DNA of 15,321 nucleotides, from positions 1 to 15,321 of the forward strand of contig JAKSDM010000251.1 of assembly GCA_022360135.1 (NCBI GenBank). Direction: 5' to 3'. The notes under the pieces were generated by a model. The model saw only the letters and a program-made list of their open reading frames with translations. It ran no database searches and had not been told where the DNA came from. The DNA comes from Pseudanabaenales cyanobacterium (GTDB lineage: Bacteria; Cyanobacteriota; Cyanobacteriia; Phormidesmidales; Phormidesmidaceae). Positions 1 through 6,841 of the stretch are shown here, in pieces (the stretch's first letter is position 1; each line of letters starts with the position of its first letter). Position numbers and translations under genes: made by a program.

Positions 1-188
1 AAACCCTTTCTAACAACTGGCGGGCTCAGTGGAGCGGTTGCCAATTCTTGACCAAGCCCCTGACGCCGAAGGAGGTGCCGGATTTTCAGGTGGAACTGCG
101 TATGTTGTTAGAGGAATTAGCGCCGCTTCATAGACAAAATCTGTTTGAGAGCAAACCTGTTTATCGGCTTGAGAGCAGTTCAACTTAG
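1..188 (+). CDS. PatA/PixG-type response regulator, C-terminal fragment
   Basis: The window opens inside this gene, and only the last 61 codons before the TAG at 186-188 are present. The visible protein contains GCQFLTKPL, the end of a receiver domain with its conserved lysine and cis-proline, followed by a helix (about FQVELRMLLEEL) and a short polar tail. In cyanobacterial taxis operons the first gene encodes a PatA-type regulator, with a PATAN domain followed by a C-terminal receiver domain. A receiver at the extreme C-terminus in this position fits that. The stop codon lies 12 nt before the CheY start, so the two genes are probably translated together. The receiver end is seen directly. 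The PatA/PixG assignment is inferred from gene order, because the PATAN domain is outside the window. Confidence 0.75.
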   Translation, partial: TLSNNWRAQWSGCQFLTKPLTPKEVPDFQVELRMLLEELAPLHRQNLFESKPVYRLESSST

Positions 189-195
189 GTGGGAG
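188..195 (+). promoter_or_regulatory. Ribosome binding site deciding the CheY start
   Basis: A purine-rich GGTGGGAG overlaps the last base of the preceding stop codon. Its GGGAG (191-195) ends five bases before the ATG at 201. In-frame GTG codons at 189 and 195 overlap this site, so ATG 201 is the better start. It is one of the few recognisable Shine-Dalgarno sites in the window. Confidence 0.6.
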
Positions 196-200
196 TGACC

Positions 201-557
201 ATGCGATTTTTAATCATTGATGATAGCGCTGTAGATCGGCGGTTTTTGAAGTCTTTATTAGAAGCTCTGGGCCATCAAGTTGAGGCTTGCGAAAGTACCT
301 CAGGGGTGATTGAAAAATTGGCGACAGGTAAGTATGCATCGGTATTTTTGGATATTGTGATGCCTGATCAAGATGGTTACAAATTTCTGAGGAGATTGAG
401 AGCGAACCAAAGTACGGCGACTCAACATGTGATCTTTTATTCCAGTAAGAAAACGATTGTGGAAGTCAATTATGGACTTAAACGAACCGGAGCCAATGAT
501 TATCTAACTAAGCCGACCAACCGTGAGCAGCTCGAACAAGCCTTACAAAAAATCTAA
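201..557 (+). CDS. Single-domain CheY-like response regulator (PixH/PilH type)
   Basis: This 118-residue protein is a stand-alone receiver domain. It has the acidic pair Asp7-Asp8 in FLIIDDS, the phosphoacceptor Asp51 in FLDIVMPDQDG, Ser81 at the Thr/Ser switch position, and Lys104 in YLTKP. There is no output domain, so it should act by protein contact after phosphorylation by the CheA-like kinase at the far end of the operon. The length is normal for CheY. In Pil/Pix systems the second gene encodes this type of regulator, thought to work on the type IV pilus extension and retraction motors or as a phosphate sink. ATG 201 is chosen over the upstream GTG codons because of the ribosome binding site. 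The CheW gene follows after 22 bp. Confidence 0.93.
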   Translation: MRFLIIDDSAVDRRFLKSLLEALGHQVEACESTSGVIEKLATGKYASVFLDIVMPDQDGYKFLRRLRANQSTATQHVIFYSSKKTIVEVNYGLKRTGANDYLTKPTNREQLEQALQKI

Positions 558-579
558 ATTTTATGAATATTAATTTCTC

Positions 580-1056
580 ATGAATAGTCTTACAGATACC
601 AATACGGGGTCTCTATCCTCTCAATTCCTGCATAATCGCTTTATTCTCACCGCCGTAGGAGAGCAGCAACTGGCTTTTCCCTCTCAGTGGGTGGCTGAAG
701 TGATGCTGGTTGAGCGATCGCGAGTATTGGCTCTGCCATTCTACGGTCCCATGCTCCTAGGCGTTGTCCACCATCAGAGCGACATCGTTCCCCTGATTTC
801 CGCCTATTGGGTTCTACCAGAGAAACTGACTCAGACCATTCACCTCTCTCTGATGAAAGAAACTTTGAGTGTTATCCGTTTGGGGCCATCAGTGGGTGAA
901 CTCGCTGGCGTTGGGCTGGTGGTTGAACGGGTGGCGGGGAGTGTTTCAGAAGCCCAGATAGCCGCCTCCGAGTCAACCATTCGGCGACTCGATCTGCAAG
1001 ATATGCCCAATCAGGTCTGGCGGCCACAGCGATGGTCGCCGAGTACAGCCCGATAA
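580..1056 (+). CDS. cheW: CheW-like adaptor protein (PixI/PilI type)
   Basis: This 158-residue protein is a single CheW domain spanning roughly residues 18-150. The core pattern is clear: RFILTAVGEQQLAFP, then an Ala-Glu-Val segment, then LALPFYGPMLLGVVHHQSDIVPLI, which matches the first CheW beta barrel (hydrophobic strand, Pro, conserved Gly, then Ile-Val-Pro-Leu-Ile). It should link the cytoplasmic tips of the two downstream MCPs to the CheA kinase. It is rather divergent from enteric CheW, as PilI/PixI proteins are. No good ribosome binding site precedes the ATG, which is usual in cyanobacteria. A 116-bp spacer separates it from the first MCP gene, and no gene or convincing terminator is visible there. 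Confidence 0.9.
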   Translation: MNSLTDTNTGSLSSQFLHNRFILTAVGEQQLAFPSQWVAEVMLVERSRVLALPFYGPMLLGVVHHQSDIVPLISAYWVLPEKLTQTIHLSLMKETLSVIRLGPSVGELAGVGLVVERVAGSVSEAQIAASESTIRRLDLQDMPNQVWRPQRWSPSTAR

Positions 1057-1172
1057 AAATTTATATCAGTGTTTAAGTTGATGCTGAGTTTTGAGGTCTG
1101 TGCTATGAGCCGAGGTTTAACCGATTACCTTCCTTGCAACTCAGGTTTTGACGAGTATTTTTAGGTTTTCCC

Positions 1173-4043
1173 ATGACGATGACTTCACCAAAACTCGGAT
1201 CGCGGTCTATCAAGGATAATCCTTCTAAGCAAGCACCTCCTTGGGAACGGTTTAGTCCCCGAGGCGCCCCCTTAAAGCAAGGCGATCGTCCCTTTTGGGC
1301 AGGGGTTCGTTTCAAGGCTACTTTCTTGGCCGTTACAGTTGGCGTTCTACCCATCATGGCAATTGGCGCAGCCGGTTATTTCTTCGCTGACCAGACCATT
1401 CGGGAACAGGTTGAACTGAGACAAAAACTCGACGCCGAATTCTTAGCGAACGATGTTAGTCGCTTTATGTTTGAGCGCTATGACGATATCCAAACGCTAG
1501 CGCGACAATCCATCTTTGCGGATTCTAACCTACGCCTCAGCAGCACGACGGCTGAAAAGGAAGAATTCTTAAATGCTTACCTTGAAACCAATGAAGAAAT
1601 TTATGACAGCCTTGCATTCTTAGATACAGAGGGCTATGATATCGCGTCCACCATCTCAGAGGCGCATGGAAGTCATGAGGACGATGATTACTTCCAGGCG
1701 GCCCTAAGCGGACACCCGTTTATTTCTCGGCCCAGATTCTCTGATTCTGCAGGTGGGTTTGTGATCTATCTTGCCGCCCCGGTCAGGGATAATCTTACGG
1801 AGCAAATTGTTGGGGTTGTGCGGACCCGTGTCCCCGTCTCAAAGCTGCGGGAATTGCTTTCAGACTTTGAGAAGGTTGGTGAATTACATTTTAGCGACGC
1901 CAAAGGCTCAATCTTTCTGTCGACAGAGGTTCAAGTAGAGGAAGGGGAGGAGGGGTCTGAAGAGGTCAATGAAGAGGCGGTTGGCGTCCATCTCGCTCAT
2001 AACGCCGATGATATTTTCCCTGGGTTAGCTGACTTACGTCTAACTAAGACCTCAGGGATATTGCATGTGGCTGACGCCCTTGACCAAGAACAGGAACTGC
2101 TGGGCTATGCAGCGACGTCCAGGATGGGTGACTTACCGGATCTGGGTTGGTTTGTGCTGGTGGAAACTGAGCTTGAGCAGGTATTTCAACCTCAGCAAAA
2201 ATTGCAGCGAACCTTCTTTTGGGGCGCCCTGGTGAGTATGGCGTTTATTGGCGCTGTCGCCGTTGTCATTGTTAACCGAGGGCTGAAACCCATCATTGCG
2301 GCGGCGGCGGCGGTGGAGCGATTTGGCCAAGGTGATTTTAGGACTCGTTTGATTGTCCAGGGGTCTAGTGAGGTCTCCACCCTCGGCCTTAACATCAACT
2401 ATATGGCTGATCAGCTGGAAGGGTTATTGAGAACCTTGCGCCAAAAAGCAGAGCAGCTGGTTCAGCAGAACGACGCCCTGTCTGATTTGGCCCAAACCGA
2501 AGCGTTGATTCAGGGGAACGCCAAAGCAACGGCCCGCGCTTGCACCGAGACAATCGCTAAAACCCTGGACTTAGAACGGGTGAGTATCTGGCTGTACAAC
2601 AGCGATCGCAGCAAACTGATCTGTGTGGATCAATATGAACTGAGTCTCCAATATCACGCCGAGGGTGAAGTGCTCTATGCAATTGATCTACCGGAGTACT
2701 TTTTGGCGTTAGAGTCCGAACCGTTGATCGCCACTGACAATATTCCGGTTAGTCCAATTCACGAATTGCTTTCGGTTGAGCTGGTCTCGCCTGACACCCA
2801 AGCGATCTTGAACGTGCCGATTCAACTGGCGGGTCGAGTGGCCGGACTGATCCGCTGCGATCGCATAGGGATATCCCAATCCTGGCAAGCAGAAGAGCAA
2901 TCGTTTGTGATCTCGGTGGCTAATCTGGTCTCGATTGCGGTGGAAAGTGAATTGTTGCAGCAAGAGGTGAGCCACCTGTTAGATGTGGTCTCTGATGTAG
3001 AAGAGGGTAATTTAACCACTCAGGCTCAAGTCAGCGATCGCACGACAGGGTTGGTCGCCGATATCTTCAACCGTTTGATCGAGCGACTAGGCGATGTCCT
3101 GAATCAAGTTGTCGAGGCGGCGCTTCAGGTATCGGAGGGAGCAAACCAGCAGAAGCGGCTGGCTGGCGTTGTCGCCACCAACGCTGATCAACAAGCCCAG
3201 GCAGTCACCCAGGTGCTGCACTTGACCGAACAAGCAGAACAAACCGCCCAAGGAGCGGCTGAGAAAGTGACTGCAACGGGCGACTCTCTGCGGACAGTGC
3301 GCACCACCGTAGAGCAAGGACAAGCAGCGATCACCACCCTGACTCAAGGGATTGATGTTTTACAAGCAGGGACCAACCACATCGTACAACAGATGAAAAC
3401 GCTGGGGGAATTCGTAGGCTTGGCCGACCAATTTGTCCAGGACCAAAGCCAAATTGCATCGCTGACTCAGACCCTGGCCCTGAATGCTTCACTGGTGGCG
3501 GCAAGGGCTTCCGAACAACGTGACCCCAGACAATTTGTAGTGGTCGCCCGTGAGTTTGATTCCATCGCTGACCAGGTGAGTAATCTAGCCCAGCAGACCA
3601 ATGAGAGTCTGATCACCCTAGAGCAGCGCAGCGCCCAAATCCACAGTGTAGTTTCTGTGATTGATGCAGATGTGCAGAGTTTGGGCGGCCTAGTGAGAGG
3701 ATTCACTCAAGGTGTGGAACAGTCTAATAACGTCTTTAAAAATGTTCAAATGGTGACCGGAGAAGCCTTACGTTCAGGTGAAGCGGTGACTCAATCGAAT
3801 CAAGCAATTGTCAATGCAGCCCAATCAGCAGCTCAGGTAGTGCGAGACATTGCTGACATTGCGACCAAAACAGCCGAGTTAACCCAACAGTCAAGGCTGA
3901 AATCTGAGCAAATAGACACCTTGTCTAAACAATTGTTGCAAAGTATTCAATTCTTCCAATTGCCCGCCGTGATGGTTGATCACAGTGAAATTCATTACAA
4001 CGGGGCGGCAGCCGAAGAACTGGTTGAGTTTAAAGTGCTCTGA
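1173..4043 (+). CDS. Methyl-accepting chemotaxis protein with Cache, HAMP and GAF domains (PixJ/PilJ type)
   Basis: This 956-residue transmembrane receptor has a proline-rich cytoplasmic N-terminus of about 48 residues, TM1 (about 50-71), a periplasmic Cache-like sensor (about 75-340), TM2 (about 347-368) and HAMP (about 369-420). A GAF domain follows (about 433-595), then a HAMP-like segment (about 600-643, LLDVVSDVEEGNLT) and the MCP signalling domain (about 645-930). The GAF has none of the Cys-His bilin attachment residues of cyanobacteriochromes, so this is not a PixJ1-like photoreceptor by sequence. The Cache domain contains a glutamate-rich stretch near residues 251-268. At the signalling tip Asn771 and Arg778 are kept, but the usual glutamate is Val775. 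No CheR/CheB-tethering pentapeptide is seen at the C-terminus. It resembles the following MCP in its signalling half, suggesting an old duplication. The ligand is unknown. Confidence 0.93.
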   Translation: MTMTSPKLGSRSIKDNPSKQAPPWERFSPRGAPLKQGDRPFWAGVRFKATFLAVTVGVLPIMAIGAAGYFFADQTIREQVELRQKLDAEFLANDVSRFMFERYDDIQTLARQSIFADSNLRLSSTTAEKEEFLNAYLETNEEIYDSLAFLDTEGYDIASTISEAHGSHEDDDYFQAALSGHPFISRPRFSDSAGGFVIYLAAPVRDNLTEQIVGVVRTRVPVSKLRELLSDFEKVGELHFSDAKGSIFLSTEVQVEEGEEGSEEVNEEAVGVHLAHNADDIFPGLADLRLTKTSGILHVADALDQEQELLGYAATSRMGDLPDLGWFVLVETELEQVFQPQQKLQRTFFWGALVSMAFIGAVAVVIVNRGLKPIIAAAAAVERFGQGDFRTRLIVQGSSEVSTLGLNINYMADQLEGLLRTLRQKAEQLVQQNDALSDLAQTEALIQGNAKATARACTETIAKTLDLERVSIWLYNSDRSKLICVDQYELSLQYHAEGEVLYAIDLPEYFLALESEPLIATDNIPVSPIHELLSVELVSPDTQAILNVPIQLAGRVAGLIRCDRIGISQSWQAEEQSFVISVANLVSIAVESELLQQEVSHLLDVVSDVEEGNLTTQAQVSDRTTGLVADIFNRLIERLGDVLNQVVEAALQVSEGANQQKRLAGVVATNADQQAQAVTQVLHLTEQAEQTAQGAAEKVTATGDSLRTVRTTVEQGQAAITTLTQGIDVLQAGTNHIVQQMKTLGEFVGLADQFVQDQSQIASLTQTLALNASLVAARASEQRDPRQFVVVAREFDSIADQVSNLAQQTNESLITLEQRSAQIHSVVSVIDADVQSLGGLVRGFTQGVEQSNNVFKNVQMVTGEALRSGEAVTQSNQAIVNAAQSAAQVVRDIADIATKTAELTQQSRLKSEQIDTLSKQLLQSIQFFQLPAVMVDHSEIHYNGAAAEELVEFKVL

Positions 4044-4085
4044 TCGCTCGCCTCTATCTAACGCCGCTTATCTCAGGAATAACCT

Positions 4086-6632
4086 ATGACGACTCTTCGA
4101 CCCGATCCCAAGGCTGTTTCCCCAAAACCGGAAACTCAACAAGTTACGTCTCAGCCAGAGGCGGGTTTAGTGCGATTACAACCTACCAGCAATCAAGGTT
4201 TCAACCTTCGACACAAGCTCAGTATCCAAACCTTGGTGGCGACATCCTTCGTGGTGCAAATTGTGGCTGCAGTGGGGTTAACCGGATGGTTCTCGCTCCG
4301 CAATGGAGAGCAAGCGGTCAGTGACCTCTCTACTCAATTGCGCTCAGAGATCACCGCCCGGGTCCAGCAGCGGCTCAACCATTATTTGAGCGATCCCCAT
4401 CTAATTAATGAAATCAATATCGATAGCGTTCGGCTTGGTGAGCTGGACTTTCAGGATGTTACTCGGTTGGAGCGTCATTTCTGGCGGCAGTTGCAGCTAT
4501 TTCCGTCAACCAGCTACATTTACGCGGGCACGGAGCAGAACGTTTTTAGTGGGGCGGAACAAACCCCAGACGGGTTCCCCAACGTCGCCTCCTGGACGGG
4601 AGCCGATGCCTATGGCGGATTCGAAACCTTTACCACCGATGAAAAAGGCTATCGTCGAGAACGCCTATCCGTTGTTGAGGATTATGACCTCTTAACTCGT
4701 CCCTGGTATGTCGCTGCTAAGGCGGCTAGAAAACCTATTTGGGGCGAAATCTCCATTTTGGCCGCCCCTTACCCAAATGTGACTCTACCAGCGATTAGCC
4801 CCATCTATGACGCTGCCGGAACATTGCAAGGGGTATTTGCAGTTAATTTGTCTCTGCTAGCACTTGGGGATTTTCTACAGACTTTGGAAGTTGGAAAAAC
4901 GGGACAAATTTTCATTATGGAGCGGGATGGTCTATTAGTGTCGACCTCTACCCCCGATCCGCCCTTTGATGATCAGCAGCAACGCCTGCTAGCCACTCAG
5001 AGTCAAAGCCCTTTGATTCAGGGAACAGCCCAGTTTCTGAATCAGACTTTCGGTGATCTCAGTCTAATCGAGAGACCTCAATCGCTTCGCTTTAAGCAGG
5101 ATGGCGAACGCCAACTGGTTCAAATTACTCCCTATCAGGACGAGTTCGGTCTAGATTGGCTGATTGTTGTCGCTGTCCCGGAAGCGGACTTTATGGCCCA
5201 AATCAATGCAAATACCCACAATATCATTGTGCTGTGCGGCATCGCCCTGATCATCGCCACCCTGTTGGGAACCCTCACATCCCGTTGGATTACGGCCCCT
5301 ATTGGGCGGTTGAGTCGAGCCTCTCAAGCGATCGCCAATGGGCGTCTAGACCAGATGGTAGAGGTCAATGGGGTGGGTGAATTGAAGGTGTTGGCCCACT
5401 CCTTTAACCAGATGGCCCAGCAATTACGGCAGTCATTTATGAGGCTAGAAGCCACTAACGCCGAGTTAGAACAGCGGGTCGAGCAGCGAACAGCAACCCT
5501 TCAAGCGGAAGGACGGGAATTACAGAAAGAAGTTAAATACCTGCTTGATGTAGTTTCTGCGGTAGAGGATGGAGATTTGACCGTAGAAGCCCAGGTAAGC
5601 CCTCATGCAACGGGTTTGGTGGCAGATACTTTAAACCGCTTAATCGAGCGGCTAGGCAAGATTATGGCCACAGCCTTGAACACCGCCGGACAGGTCAATC
5701 AAGGATCTGAGCATTTGGAACAGTTGGCCAACGCTGTGGCTGATAATGCTCAAAAACAAGCTCAGTCTGTCGCCCAAGTACAAGCCTTGATGGAAAATGT
5801 GAATAACCTGTCCCAGGATACCGCTCAGCAAGCCATGGCGACTGATGAAGCCGTCCAACTGACTCAAGCGGCAATTAACCACGGGCAGCAGGAAATCACC
5901 ACAATGTCTACTGGGATTGGGGTTCTCCACAAAGAAACTGATCAAATTGTTAAGCGGGTTCAAATCCTGACTGAATATGTCGAATTGGCGGCTCGGTTCG
6001 CTAAAGACCAAAAGCGCACCGCCGCTCAGACCCGGGTGCTAGCAATGAACGCCTCAATGCTGGCCACTCGCGCTTCTGGCCAGCAGGATCCCGGACAATT
6101 CGCCGGCATTACTCGTGAATTTGAGACGATCGCAACCCAAGTGAACGATTTGGCCGTCCAAACCAACCAAAGTTTGATTCTCCTACAACAACGCACCGAC
6201 CAAATCCAGACAGTGGTGTCTGGTCTCAACCACGACACGCAAGAAATTAGTCAGCAAGTCAATGGCTTCACCATCGGTGTGGATCAATCGCGTGAGGTGT
6301 TCAACAATATTAAGGCCGTGACTGAACGCTTGGCTCAGATGGGACAACGAGTCACTCAATCCAGTCAAACCATTGCCCAAGCCGCCCAAACGACTTTACA
6401 AGCGATTCGCGACATCTCCGTCATCACCGCCGAAACTTCAAATCGAGCCAATATCACGAAGGAACAGTCTCAACAAATGGATTTTCTGGCCCGGACATTG
6501 CTCCAGAACATTGATTTTTTCCAACTACCGCCTGATTACGGTCGGAGACTAGACTCAGCGGAACCCTCTCAACCCCCTGCGGCGCCTCTGGAGCCGCCCA
6601 TTGATGACAAAGCGCCCTTCACCCCCCACTAG
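4086..6632 (+). CDS. Methyl-accepting chemotaxis protein with dCache sensor (PixJ2/PilJ type)
   Basis: This 848-residue receptor has a cytoplasmic N-terminal extension, TM1 (about 50-70), a large periplasmic double-Cache domain (about 75-375), TM2 (about 378-399) and HAMP (about 400-450). A coiled coil follows (about 455-480, with the pattern LEATNAELEQRVEQRTATLQ), then a second HAMP-like segment, the MCP signalling domain (about 530-815) and a proline-rich tail. The distal Cache subdomain carries Tyr200, Arg205, Trp207 and Tyr208, spaced as in the amino-acid-binding dCache_1AA family. The aspartate expected later in that motif appears to be Asn254. The signalling tip keeps Asn655 and Arg662 but has Leu659 where canonical MCPs have glutamate. 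It lies 42 bp after the first MCP gene and is surely co-transcribed with it. Sensing of an amino-acid-like or related ligand is an inference. Confidence 0.93.
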   Translation: MTTLRPDPKAVSPKPETQQVTSQPEAGLVRLQPTSNQGFNLRHKLSIQTLVATSFVVQIVAAVGLTGWFSLRNGEQAVSDLSTQLRSEITARVQQRLNHYLSDPHLINEINIDSVRLGELDFQDVTRLERHFWRQLQLFPSTSYIYAGTEQNVFSGAEQTPDGFPNVASWTGADAYGGFETFTTDEKGYRRERLSVVEDYDLLTRPWYVAAKAARKPIWGEISILAAPYPNVTLPAISPIYDAAGTLQGVFAVNLSLLALGDFLQTLEVGKTGQIFIMERDGLLVSTSTPDPPFDDQQQRLLATQSQSPLIQGTAQFLNQTFGDLSLIERPQSLRFKQDGERQLVQITPYQDEFGLDWLIVVAVPEADFMAQINANTHNIIVLCGIALIIATLLGTLTSRWITAPIGRLSRASQAIANGRLDQMVEVNGVGELKVLAHSFNQMAQQLRQSFMRLEATNAELEQRVEQRTATLQAEGRELQKEVKYLLDVVSAVEDGDLTVEAQVSPHATGLVADTLNRLIERLGKIMATALNTAGQVNQGSEHLEQLANAVADNAQKQAQSVAQVQALMENVNNLSQDTAQQAMATDEAVQLTQAAINHGQQEITTMSTGIGVLHKETDQIVKRVQILTEYVELAARFAKDQKRTAAQTRVLAMNASMLATRASGQQDPGQFAGITREFETIATQVNDLAVQTNQSLILLQQRTDQIQTVVSGLNHDTQEISQQVNGFTIGVDQSREVFNNIKAVTERLAQMGQRVTQSSQTIAQAAQTTLQAIRDISVITAETSNRANITKEQSQQMDFLARTLLQNIDFFQLPPDYGRRLDSAEPSQPPAAPLEPPIDDKAPFTPH

Positions 6633-6645
6633 AGTGATGATCTTT

Positions 6646-6670
6646 CGCGCAGCCCTACGCGCAGCCCCTA
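6646..6670 (+). repeat. Tandem 12/13-bp duplication
   Basis: Two adjacent near-identical units, CGCGCAGCCCTA (6646-6657) and CGCGCAGCCCCTA (6658-6670), differ by one C. They lie 14 bp after the stop codon of the second MCP gene, in the 209-bp spacer before the CheA gene. They are GC-rich and have no obvious pairing partner. Function unknown. Similar GCGCAGCC words occur as dispersed repeats in some cyanobacteria, which is recollection rather than a search result. Confidence 0.55.
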
Positions 6671-6793
6671 CAGATAGGCTTTTGCCCATGGAACAATAAT
6701 CCTCAATTGGGAGCATTTCCTACCTTCGTAAGCGTCTGTTAAACCAGGGAGATGAATTTTCTGCTCATACCGTACCTCACGCCTGAGCCCTCA

Positions 6794-6821
6794 TTGACTC
6801 AGCAGATTAACCGTTCATAAA
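6794..6821 (+). promoter_or_regulatory. Possible sigma-70 type promoter before the CheA gene
   Basis: TTGACT (6794-6799, five of six matches to the -35 consensus) is followed after 16 bp by CATAAA (6816-6821, four of six matches to the -10 consensus). Transcription would begin near 6828, leaving a leader of about 14 nt before the ATG at 6842. The -35 overlaps a small inverted repeat, CTGAG (6783-6787) and CTCAG (6798-6802). It could let the kinase be made separately from the receptors. Weak evidence, because matches of this quality arise by chance. Confidence 0.3.
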
Positions 6822-6841
6822 TATTGTTGACAGGGCAAATC

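Noticed and set aside
1078..1109. Promoter between the CheW and first MCP genes (TTGATG with TATGAG)
   Set aside because: The spacing is 20 bp and both hexamers are weak matches.
2709..2975. Minus-strand ORFs opposite the MCP and CheA genes, of which this is one
   Set aside because: All overlap strong coding regions with clear domains, and none shows a plausible protein.
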